DNA from: an uncultured Bacteroidota bacterium
GTDB taxonomy: Bacteria > Bacteroidota > Bacteroidia > Bacteroidales > UBA12481
Length of the DNA: 12,052 nucleotides
Direction of reading: 5' to 3'
Assembly (NCBI GenBank): GCA_903832165.1
Contig: CAILAQ010000617.1
Coordinates: 1 to 12,052 of the forward strand
Both the position numbers and the translations under genes were made by a program. Of this stretch, positions 1 through 7,800 are shown one piece after another; position 1 is the first letter of the stretch; each line of letters starts with the position of its first letter. Under the pieces are notes generated by a model, which searched no databases, had not been told where the DNA came from, and saw nothing but the letters and a program-made list of their open reading frames with translations.

Positions 1-1576
1 ACCCCCGATGATCAATGTTTTTGCGGAGATGCCACTGGGAACGGATATTTCGCTCACCGACTCCATTGCCCGTGTGATGGAAGTAAAAACCCGCGAAGTG
101 CTGGGTGCTAGAATAAAGCTGGTAAAATCGATGCTCACCATGGTGGGCACGGGTGTGCGCCGCGACAATGAATTTGGTACCGGGGAGACTCCGAACCGTG
201 CCCAGATACAATTGAATTTTGTTGACTATGAATTCCGTAACGGCGTTAATACCAACAATATAATGCAGGATTTGAGTAATGCATTTGTCGGCCAGTATCC
301 CGGTATCGAGTTTTATCTCGAAAAGCAGGAATCGGGCCCGCCAACAGGAAATCCCATCAATATAGAAATTGCAGGTAAGCAGTTTGACCAGTTGCTTGCT
401 TATGCTGATACGGTGCGAAACAAAATAGAAGCTTCCGGAATCCAGGGTATTGAAGGTTTGAAAGCCGATATTGAGCTGGGCAAGCCTGAATTACTGGTAA
501 AAATCAATCGTGATAAAGCACAGCGATATGGCCTGTCGACCATGGTTATTGCATCAACAATCCGTACAGCGCTGTATGGCAAGGAGATATCGAACTTTAA
601 AATCGGGGAAGATGAATATCCGATTGAGATCCGTTTAGCCGAAGGGTATCGTTATGATTTGAGCAGTCTGATGAATCAGAAGGTGACCTCAATAAACATG
701 TCGACCGGCCAGATGATTCAGGTCCCGATTTCGGCGGTGGCAGATTTCACTTACAGCACCACCTTCGGATCGGTTAACCGAAAAGACGTTGAGCGCGTGG
801 TAACATTGTATTCCAATGCAAAAGCCGGCTACAATGCCACCTCCATCAATAAGGAGCTGATCACTTTACTGAAAGAAATGCCGCTGCCTGAAGGATATGC
901 GATACATTTCACCGGCGAACAGGAGCAAACCGAAAGCAGCTCAGTGTTCATGCTGGAAGCGATGTTACTTGTTCTGGCCCTGATCTTTGTGATTCTGGTT
1001 ACCCAGTTCAACTCCTTTGGTAAAACGATGATCATCCTTACGGGGATCTTCTTCAGCATTATCGGGGTATTCTTTGGCCTGGCCCTGTTCAAGCTCGATT
1101 TTATCATCATCATGACCGGGATCGGGATCATTGCGCTGGCTGGGATTGTAGTCAAGAACGGGATCGTGCTCGTGGATTATATTTCACTGCTGAAGGAGCG
1201 GAAACGATTGGAATTGGGATTGGAGAGCGGCGCTCCGCTGGCGAAAGAAGTATCACAGGAGTGTATCATTGAGGGGGGTCAAACGCGTTTACGGCCGGTT
1301 ATCATGACCGCTCTCACCACTATATTAGGTATGCTGCCTTTGGCTATCGGTCTGAATATCGACCTGATCGGGCTATTTACCGAGTTTAAGCCGAACATCT
1401 ATTTCGGGGGCGACAACGTACTGTTCTGGGGTCCGATGTCGCAGGCTATTATTTTCGGTCTGGTATTCTCCACCTTCCTCACGCTGGTCATTGTACCGGT
1501 GATGTATCAGGTTGGACAGCAGATGAATATCAGGCTATCACCGAAGAAAAGAAGGGCATTAAAAGAAAGAAGTTAG
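1..1576 (+). CDS. RND efflux pump permease (HAE1/AcrB-like), C-terminal half, 5'-partial
   Basis: This is the C-terminal half of an inner-membrane RND permease, the proton-driven pump of a tripartite efflux complex exporting drugs or other small molecules. The frame is open to the left edge, so the ATG at 8 is internal. Counting residues from that ATG, about 1-310 match the second periplasmic porter/docking region, starting at the family-typical AEMPLGTDI. Hydrophobic segments near 313-335, 341-361, 365-392, 429-450 and 475-503 fit TM8 to TM12. The TM10 stretch GIVVKNGIVLVDY keeps a lysine (K383), and TM11 opens with RLRP (R427, R429); these match the AcrB proton-relay positions K940 and R971. 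The relay aspartates of TM4 would lie upstream, outside the window. The TM11-TM12 loop is longer than in AcrB. Membrane-fusion and TolC-like partners are not visible and may lie upstream. The substrate cannot be predicted. Family assignment is firm. Confidence 0.95.
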   Translation, partial: PPMINVFAEMPLGTDISLTDSIARVMEVKTREVLGARIKLVKSMLTMVGTGVRRDNEFGTGETPNRAQIQLNFVDYEFRNGVNTNNIMQDLSNAFVGQYPGIEFYLEKQESGPPTGNPINIEIAGKQFDQLLAYADTVRNKIEASGIQGIEGLKADIELGKPELLVKINRDKAQRYGLSTMVIASTIRTALYGKEISNFKIGEDEYPIEIRLAEGYRYDLSSLMNQKVTSINMSTGQMIQVPISAVADFTYSTTFGSVNRKDVERVVTLYSNAKAGYNATSINKELITLLKEMPLPEGYAIHFTGEQEQTESSSVFMLEAMLLVLALIFVILVTQFNSFGKTMIILTGIFFSIIGVFFGLALFKLDFIIIMTGIGIIALAGIVVKNGIVLVDYISLLKERKRLELGLESGAPLAKEVSQECIIEGGQTRLRPVIMTALTTILGMLPLAIGLNIDLIGLFTEFKPNIYFGGDNVLFWGPMSQAIIFGLVFSTFLTLVIVPVMYQVGQQMNIRLSPKKRRALKERS

Positions 1577-1588
1577 AGATTCGAATGA

Positions 1589-1685
1589 AGAATTCCGAAT
1601 TCCGAAGTAGGAGATTCAGGGCACCATGAAGTAGGATTTACACTTCATGAATACTTGATACTCTAACTTCGGAATTCGGAATTCT
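1589..1685. repeat. Perfect 20-bp inverted repeat between convergent genes, with nested hairpin
   Basis: The arm at 1589-1608 (starts AGAATTCCG, ends CCGAAGT) is the exact reverse complement of 1666-1685. The 57-nt interior contains a second perfect hairpin: 1625-1632 (CATGAAGT) pairs with 1642-1649 (ACTTCATG) around a 9-nt loop. The whole structure lies in the 131-bp gap between the converging pump and cytochrome genes, so it could act as a bidirectional transcript end. There is no clean U-tract, the arms are AT-rich and they carry internal direct repeats (AATTCCG twice), which also fits a pair of inverted dispersed repeat copies. The inverted repeat is certain; its function is inferred. Confidence 0.85.
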
Positions 1686-1705
1686 AATTTGGAATCTACT
1701 ACTTC
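1670..1705 (-). repeat. Dispersed intergenic repeat, copy A (after cytochrome stop codon)
   Basis: This 36-bp segment matches 2268-2303 at 32 of 36 positions with no gap. Read on the minus strand it begins GAAGTAGTAGATTCC and continues into AATTCCG units, starting two bases after the TAG stop of the cytochrome gene (1708-1710). Its distal part doubles as the right arm of the 20-bp inverted repeat. A related block on the plus strand, 1587-1617, follows the stop of the pump gene. Confidence 0.75.
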
Positions 1706-1707
1706 AT

Positions 1708-2031
1708 CTACTTTCCTCTGGTGACGTACTTGGTGAGCAAGGTAATCTCCGAAGCTGACAAGCCTGCTCGGTTAGTCATGTTTGGCAAAATGGTTCTCCA
1801 TTGGGCAGGCGTGTAATTCTCTGGAACCGGGAGGTTATGACATCTGTCGCAATTGTTAATGAACAAGGTTCTCCCCGACTGCAGATCAGCAAGAGTGGCG
1901 GTGGCCGTAGCATCAGCGGCAGTTGGGACATAAGCATTAGAACCAGGGGTGGAGACTTTTGAGCATCCGGAGATAGCTGTGGCAAGTAATAAGGCAAACA
2001 GCAATTGGGAACCTGACTTGAGGACTTTCAT
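1708..2031 (-). CDS. Small lipoprotein cytochrome c (monoheme)
   Basis: This 107-residue protein is a membrane-anchored class I-type cytochrome c, presumably carrying electrons in the periplasm. Residues 1-22 form a lipoprotein signal with lipobox ISGC, so Cys23 should be lipidated. Residues 24-50 are a low-complexity Ala/Thr/Pro tether. The heme site is CDRCH (Cys61, Cys64, His65), and Met85 in LPNMTNR is the likely distal axial ligand. The sequence ends soon after a helix (about 92-103), so it is near the minimum size for a c-type fold. The residues after Cys23 (SKVST) lack the acidic cluster that marks surface export of lipoproteins in Bacteroidota, which suggests a periplasmic-facing location. 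It is monocistronic, convergent with the RND pump. No redox partner gene is visible. Start ATG at 2031 gives a complete signal sequence. Domain call is firm; physiological role unknown. Confidence 0.9.
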   Translation of the reverse strand: MKVLKSGSQLLFALLLATAISGCSKVSTPGSNAYVPTAADATATATLADLQSGRTLFINNCDRCHNLPVPENYTPAQWRTILPNMTNRAGLSASEITLLTKYVTRGK

Positions 2032-2053
2032 TGTTTAGGATCTTTAATTAATG

Positions 2054-2061
2054 CAAATATG
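2054..2061 (-). promoter_or_regulatory. Candidate -7 box for the cytochrome c gene
   Basis: On the minus strand this reads CATATTTG, seven of eight matches to the Bacteroidota -7 consensus TAnnTTTG (counting the free positions). It would place transcription start about 16 nt before the ATG at 2031. No clear -33 element is seen, so this is a weak call. Confidence 0.3.
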
Positions 2062-2164
2062 TAGTTATTTAGTTGCATTAACTTTTTGGCGCATCCGATA
2101 ATTGCGTACGAGTTCACATTATTGGTATTCGGGTAGTAAACAGGTCTCGGAGCGACTGCGAAAA

Positions 2165-2235
2165 GGTCCCCGCTTATGGAATGCCGCGGTATGCGACGGG
2201 GTCCCCGCTTCCGGCTGCGCCTGTGCGGGGATGAC
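2165..2235. repeat. REP-like GC-rich palindromic intergenic element
   Basis: The 11-mer GGTCCCCGCTT occurs at 2165-2175 and again at 2200-2210. The second copy can pair with a downstream inverted segment: TCCCCGC at 2202-2208 with GCGGGGA at 2225-2231, extendable by a G-T pair. Read on the minus strand the element opens GTCATCCCCGC and later GCGGGGAC, resembling the short GC-rich palindromes dispersed between genes in many bacterial genomes. It is more GC-rich than the flanking spacer and contains no credible gene. It lies 3' of the peptidase gene and 5' of the cytochrome gene, so it could also terminate or stabilise the peptidase transcript. Confidence 0.6.
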
Positions 2236-2267
2236 AACTCTTCGATGCACACTTGATTCTCCACCCT

Positions 2268-2303
2268 CGGAATCCGGAACTCTGAATTGGAATCTACTAC
2301 TTC
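2268..2303 (-). repeat. Dispersed intergenic repeat, copy B (after peptidase stop codon)
   Basis: This is the second copy of the 36-bp repeat at 1670-1705, same orientation, four mismatches, with the 17 bases nearest the gene identical (plus-strand TTGGAATCTACTACTTC). It starts four bases after the TAA stop (2308-2310) of the C1 peptidase gene, the same relation to a stop codon as copy A. Confidence 0.75.
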
Positions 2304-2307
2304 AAAA

Positions 2308-4776
2308 TTATCTCACCAATACCATCTTGCCGGTTTCCTGTTTCGTGCCGATAGTCAGCCTGTAAACGTAAGTACCGGGGTTGACATCGCGGTTCGATTG
2401 ATCGCGGGCGTTCCAGTAGTAAGTAAAAGAACCGGGCAGCATGGTTTTATTGATCAGCTCCATTACTTTACGGCCGGAGAAATCATAAACTGCAAGGGTT
2501 ACAGGCACTTCTTCCGGAACTTTGAATGATATGCCGGTTGAACGGCGGAACGGGTTGGGAAAATTCGTGCTTTTAACGGTACTGGTATCCGGGCTCATGG
2601 TTGAGATCGGTACAGTGGCAAACTGAACCTGGTTATAGGCATCGGTCACCATCAGGTTAACATTCCACTGCTTGTCTTTTTCATTGACAACGCCGCTGAG
2701 GGTACCATCTTCGGAGACCGAAATGTTATCGGGAGATTTCAATGGCGAAAAGGTGATGGCATAATTTTCGATCATCAGCTGGTTATCGCTGATCGAGGCA
2801 ATCTTATACAGGCTCTGATCCCCGTTGGATATTCCCACTTCCCATTTATAATCGGTTGATGGAACGGTCCGCTTGCCGTAAAGGAATTCTATCCGGCCAT
2901 CGGAATGGAGCCTGGCGCTCACTTTAACCGGATTAACTTTCAAACCGGTATATACCGAGGCGTTCCATTCGAAGGTAACCATACTGTCGGTAGTTGCATA
3001 AATAAAGGCATCTCCCGGCACATTCACCTGAATATCAGCTCCGAAAGGCATGATACATTTCTTCACCTTGAATGCCACATCCTGATTTACCACATAGGGA
3101 TAAGCAATGTATTCATTACTGTAGAAGTAGAGTGTTCCTCTGATATCGGCGCCTATGCTCTTATACTTTTCTCCGAAGAAGGGAAATTCAAAAGGCAAAC
3201 TGATCCGCTGAAAGGGTTTTTCATTTTTAAAATCCGACAGGGTATCTCCCACGACATCTTCGAACTGCTGTGTGTATGACTTTTCCTGATAATCCTTAAC
3301 GAGCGACCACCTGTAGGGTGGCTGGCCTCCGCTGGCCGATAACTGGCCAAAGAATGGCTTTCCGGGTACAATATTGGTGATGGCGGGTTTCTCCACCTTC
3401 AGCTTGTTAAAGTTCAGGTTCTCGCTCAGGGTAACATAGGTAAGTCCATTATTGACAACCGGCACTTTCTTCCATCCGGAGACCACCTCATCGGCACTGG
3501 TTTGATAATTAATAACGGAAAATTCATCTACCTGTCCGGTTGCCACTCCTGCCGGATCTTTTTCCTCGACAATAAGGAAAAATTTCACCGGAGCGCCCGG
3601 CTGCAGGGAATTCAGCAGCGGAGTAATATCCAGTCCGAATTCGAAGCGCTTGCTGTCCGTTGGATTTTCGGTATCGGTGAGGGGAGTATTATCGCCCTGG
3701 AAATTAAAAATCGGGAAACTCATGGTTTGCTGCGGCCTGTTTGCGGTTGTGTCGGTTGAAAAGCCGGCCTGTATGCTGATTTTCTTCCGCATCGTGTGCC
3801 TCATGACAACTTTCATGGTAAGTGCAGGGTGATAGGTTTTCATCACCTCGGGAATGTGAACTGACCGGTTCCAGATTCCCCCGTGGTTTCCGTCGCGGGC
3901 AACCACGCTATAAAGAATATATGATTTTCCGCCTTTATTCCACCATTCGCTCCAGCTGTTCACTGCCATAAATGCGCCGATCTCCCAGTCGTTCAAATCG
4001 ACGATTCCGTCACCGGTAATATCGATATCATTGGTATATTTTCCGTCGTTGTTCAGATCGAGCCGGACAGAATCATTGTATCCGGCAATGGTCAGGGCAT
4101 GGCCGACATTATTCCCGAAGGTCCAGATTACCGGCCAGACTTCCTTGGTATCGGGATCAGTCCATTCGTGGGTATCCATGCGGTCGGAAGAGATCTGAAT
4201 GCTGGCAACTCCGCCAACAGGGGAATCTTCAAAATGGTTGACCAGATATTGCTTGAAGATGGCGAGTTGTTCGGGTGTACCAACCTGCAATGAATAATTA
4301 TTCGAAATGCGGTTCTGCATCGCATTAAAATATCTGTCGTATCCTGACATCCAGATTCCGGTTCCGGTCTGATAAAAAGGATAATCCACGAAATTCGGGC
4401 ATCCTGCCGCCTTAACGATTGCCCAGCTATCGAAATAGCTAACGCCCACCCCACCATTGGCGCTGTTCAGAAAATTCCAGACAAATCCGGGGGTATAGAG
4501 GCTTCCAGGGGTATCGGCAGATGTATTACGAAGCCGGTTGGTTTCATAAGTAAATACATAACCTATGCTGCTGGCCTGATTACAGCTCCAACCATACTGA
4601 TTAATGATCGGCGGGAAAAATATTCTTAATGAATTATCGACCTTCGACGGGAGGCCTGTGCCACCTTTCAGGCGGTACCTTTCCGGAACCGGATAAGCAG
4701 GGTAATCGCTGCTGTTTTGCGAAAACCCGGTCGCAGCGGCAGAAACAATAAATATCAGGATAATCAGTTTTCTCAT
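2308..4776 (-). CDS. Secreted papain-like (C1) cysteine peptidase with T9SS type A sorting domain
   Basis: Predicted secreted cysteine endopeptidase, 822 residues from the chosen ATG. Residues 1-20 (MRKLIILIFIVSAAATGFSQ) are a textbook signal peptide; in-frame ATGs at 4788 and 4836 would put 4 or 20 residues before it. The papain-fold domain spans about 30-300: NQYGWSCNQAS carries oxyanion Gln60 and nucleophile Cys65, VGHALTIAGYND carries His226, and VNSWSEWWNKGG carries Asn273 in the usual NSW context. Between His and Asn lies an EF-hand/dockerin-like stretch (about 240-266; LNNDGKYTNDIDITGDGIVD), a likely calcium site. A beta-sandwich region (about 313-426) and an Ig-like fold interrupted by another beta domain (about 465-725) follow. 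Residues 737-822, starting NFPNPF and ending GKMVLVR, are a type A T9SS sorting domain (TIGR04183-like), so export through T9SS and tail cleavage are expected. The gene stands alone and is transcribed divergently from the type B operon. The substrate is unknown. Confidence 0.92.
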   Translation of the reverse strand: MRKLIILIFIVSAAATGFSQNSSDYPAYPVPERYRLKGGTGLPSKVDNSLRIFFPPIINQYGWSCNQASSIGYVFTYETNRLRNTSADTPGSLYTPGFVWNFLNSANGGVGVSYFDSWAIVKAAGCPNFVDYPFYQTGTGIWMSGYDRYFNAMQNRISNNYSLQVGTPEQLAIFKQYLVNHFEDSPVGGVASIQISSDRMDTHEWTDPDTKEVWPVIWTFGNNVGHALTIAGYNDSVRLDLNNDGKYTNDIDITGDGIVDLNDWEIGAFMAVNSWSEWWNKGGKSYILYSVVARDGNHGGIWNRSVHIPEVMKTYHPALTMKVVMRHTMRKKISIQAGFSTDTTANRPQQTMSFPIFNFQGDNTPLTDTENPTDSKRFEFGLDITPLLNSLQPGAPVKFFLIVEEKDPAGVATGQVDEFSVINYQTSADEVVSGWKKVPVVNNGLTYVTLSENLNFNKLKVEKPAITNIVPGKPFFGQLSASGGQPPYRWSLVKDYQEKSYTQQFEDVVGDTLSDFKNEKPFQRISLPFEFPFFGEKYKSIGADIRGTLYFYSNEYIAYPYVVNQDVAFKVKKCIMPFGADIQVNVPGDAFIYATTDSMVTFEWNASVYTGLKVNPVKVSARLHSDGRIEFLYGKRTVPSTDYKWEVGISNGDQSLYKIASISDNQLMIENYAITFSPLKSPDNISVSEDGTLSGVVNEKDKQWNVNLMVTDAYNQVQFATVPISTMSPDTSTVKSTNFPNPFRRSTGISFKVPEEVPVTLAVYDFSGRKVMELINKTMLPGSFTYYWNARDQSNRDVNPGTYVYRLTIGTKQETGKMVLVR

Positions 4777-4796
4777 AATCAAAGTCATAAACCGCG

Positions 4797-4804
4797 TAAA
4801 TATA
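4797..4804 (-). promoter_or_regulatory. Candidate -7 box for the C1 peptidase gene
   Basis: The minus strand reads TATATTTA, one mismatch from TAnnTTTG. Transcription would begin near 4790, before the ATG at 4776 but too close to the ATG at 4788, which supports the shorter start. No convincing -33 element is seen. This lies in the 85-bp divergent region (4777-4861). Confidence 0.3.
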
Positions 4805-4816
4805 GTACGGAATTTT

Positions 4817-4824
4817 AATCTTTG
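4817..4824 (+). promoter_or_regulatory. Candidate -7 box for the type B surface protein operon
   Basis: The plus strand reads AATCTTTG, one mismatch from TAnnTTTG. It implies a start site near 4831 and a leader of about 30 nt to the ATG at 4862; the ATG at 4829 would then fall at or before the transcript start. A second partial match, CATCTTTG, lies at 4844-4851. Weak evidence. Confidence 0.3.
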
Positions 4825-4861
4825 GCTAATGATCATTTTTTACCATCTTTGGAAACTTTTA

Positions 4862-7800
4862 ATGAGGGAAGTTGTGCAAAAGCGGTTATTCATTATTCTG
4901 GCAGGTCTGGCATTATTGCTTTTGCAACCGCTATATGCACAAAAGGAAGGAGCTGTCTGGTATTTCGGCGACCATGCCGGGCTGGATTTCAACCAGCAAT
5001 ACCCCAAACCTCTGACCGACGGGCAAATCAGCACACATGAAGGGGTAGCATCCATAAGTGATAAGAATGGAAAGCTGCTGTTTTATACCGATGGGCAAAC
5101 CGTTTACAACCGCGCCCATCAGGTGATGGAAAACGGAAGCGGGCTTCTCGGAAACATTACCTCCACTCAATCATCGATCGTTGTTCCGTGGCCGAACTCC
5201 ACCACCAAGTATTGCCTTTTCACTCTCGACAAGGCAGGTAGCCCGTCGAATCCGGGCAATGGCCTGAAATATAGTATTGTTGAAATGTCGGACGCAGGGG
5301 GATTCGGTGCTGTAACGCAAAAAAACCTTTCACTGCCGGGGGTCGAAAGAGTTCTTTTTACTGAAAAGATTGCTGTTGTCAAGAATAAAGATGGAAAATC
5401 GTACTGGATCATCACCCATGAGTTTGACAACTGGGCATTTGATGAATTCAAGCTTACCGAGAACGGCCTGACATTTGAAGCCCAGGTAACTGAAGGAAGT
5501 CAGCACAGATATGACCCTAGTGACAGCAATAATCGCGGAGCCACCGGCTACCTGAAATCCTCGCCAAAGGGTGATTTTCTGGCTTTGGCGATTGAAGGAA
5601 TGCATTTCTTTGAATTGTTTGCTTTTGACAACGCTACGGGAAAAATAAGATTACTGGCCAAGCTTGGCGCAGGAAGCAATACCGATCCAACGGGGGAAAT
5701 CAACAATGCCTATGGTGTCGAATTCTCGCCAACCGGCAATTTCCTGTATGGTTCAACCAGGAAGGGCGGGCTTATTTATCAATGGGATATTACCCAGCCT
5801 GACCAGATTTCCATACAAAGGAGTGTACAGATTTTACGGGAGAATAATTCCATACTTGTGGGCGCACTTCAGCTCGGGCCTAACGGGAAAATATATGTCA
5901 CCCTGGGAGGCCAGCCATACCTGGGGGTTATCAGTTCCCCGATCCAGAAGAACTGTAATTATATTGAGCACGGCACCACCCTGCTCGACAATGCCACCGG
6001 TGTCGGCGGAAAATCTTATTTCGGGCTACCCACTTTCCTGTCCGATTTTTTCCAGGCGGCTAAATTCTATTATGAAAGCACCTGCCAGAACGATACCACA
6101 AAATTTTATGTCTCGGCGAACAAACAGACGCTGGACGGTTTGCCGCAATGGCTGATTTACGATACAACGGGCACCACCCTTATTTCCAAGGCTGATGTAG
6201 ATCCTTATACACTGGAAGGCACCCACCGGTTTACCCAGGCTGGCAGGTACATGATCAAATTCTCTGTACGCCAGTTCGGATCAGATATTACCCAGGACCA
6301 GATTATCACCATCTTTCCGCTCCCGGAGTTGAATTTCCCGGATACCACCAGCCTTTGCAAGGGCAGTCCGGCAAGGCTCGATGCCGGAGACGGGGCATTT
6401 TACCTTTGGAGGGATAATAACAACCTGAGTGTATACCGGGTCCGCGATGTGTATAATTCCGGAAACTATTTTGTTACCGTCACCCATTACAACGGATGTT
6501 CGGCCAGCGACAGCACCTTTGTAAAAGAGAAGCCCGTTCCGATCATTAAAGATCCGCATGTCTCACCTGCAGCCTGCGGCGGGACCAACGGATCGATTAC
6601 CATAGAGATGGAGAAGCCGCTGGACCAATATACCTTTGTATGGAAAGATTTTCCCGATAATAAAACCAACCGGGTAACCAATCTGTCAGGAGGGCTGTAT
6701 GAGGTGGCAATCACGGAGAAGTCTACGTTGTGTTCCATCACTCCAAAGCTTGCCGTATCAGAAGAAAATGCTCCTGATGTTAAAATTGTGTCGTCGATTA
6801 CGGGGGCAGTCTGTGCCGGAACCAAGGTGAGCCTCACAGCAGAAGGAGCGGCCAACTACTTATGGGATACGCAGGCAAAAGATACGGTGAACAGACTGGA
6901 TGTTAATCCTTGGATTACAACTACCTATCGTGTAAAAGGTTATTCGAAGGATCCGATTACACAAAAAGAGTGTTCCGGTTTTGGTGAAGTCACCATCAAT
7001 GTGCTGCCTTTTACCACACCTCAGCTGGGTACCGACAAGCTGAATAATTGCATGGGGGACACGGTAAAGCTTGATGGCAGCAGTGGATTCATCGCCTGGA
7101 ACTGGAGTAATGGTGAATCCACCCGGTATGTGAATATCGTAAAATCTGAACCTCAGCTTGTATTGTTTGCCACTGACAAAAACCAATGCACTTTTTCAGA
7201 TACGATCAAGGTGATTGTGAAGCCGCTTCCGATTGTGAAACTTCCGAATGATACCATTGCCTGCCATGGACCGGCAATTGACCTGTCCGGCGGAACAGGA
7301 GATTCTTATTCCTGGAGCCGGGGAGATACCACTGAACATATCCAGGTATATGAAACAGGCAATTATTATCTGACGATAACTACAAACGGATGTATCAATT
7401 CCGATTCCGTAAATGTTACCATCAAGCCGCTGCCGGTAGTAGATCTGGGAAAAGACACCACGATCTGCGCTATGGACCCGATAAAGCTTTCAGGTGGCAA
7501 GGGGGATCAATATTCCTGGAGCACTGGTGATACAACCAGACAAATTCTGGCCGACGTATCGGGAATATATAAGCTGACTATCACGCTTGACGGTTGCATA
7601 AGCAGCGACGAAGTGCAACTGACTATCAAACCTTTGCCTAAAGTCGACCTGGGAAAGGATGTCATTTATTGCAAGCCAAACGCCTTACCTCTCTCAGGAG
7701 GACTGGGCGATAGTTATAAATGGAATACGGGAGCTCTTACTCAATCCATTAAACTTGACACCACAGGGCAATATATTTTGGCTATCACCAAGGACGGGTG

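Noticed and set aside
1776..1997. Second minus-strand frame over the cytochrome gene
   Set aside because: Out-of-frame shadow; the other frame has a lipobox and a CxxCH heme motif.
2028..2264. Minus-strand open frame in the spacer upstream of the cytochrome gene (78 codons)
   Set aside because: It spans the REP-like palindrome, has no recognisable domain or signal, and its composition follows the repeat rather than coding DNA.
2102..2365. Plus-strand open frame in the same spacer (87 codons)
   Set aside because: It crosses the palindrome and the dispersed repeat copy and runs into the peptidase gene on the opposite strand; the peptide resembles translated repeat sequence.
4777..4836. Earlier ATGs (4788, 4836) for the C1 peptidase
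   Set aside because: They place extra residues ahead of a textbook signal peptide; 4836 would also overlap the divergent promoter region. The ATG at 4788 cannot be fully excluded.
4829..4861. Earlier ATG for the type B surface protein
   Set aside because: It adds 11 residues before a complete signal peptide and would lie at the predicted transcription start; the ATG at 4862 is preferred.
5664..6155. Plus-strand 163-codon frame inside the surface protein gene
   Set aside because: Out-of-frame shadow of the beta-propeller region, with no domain pattern.
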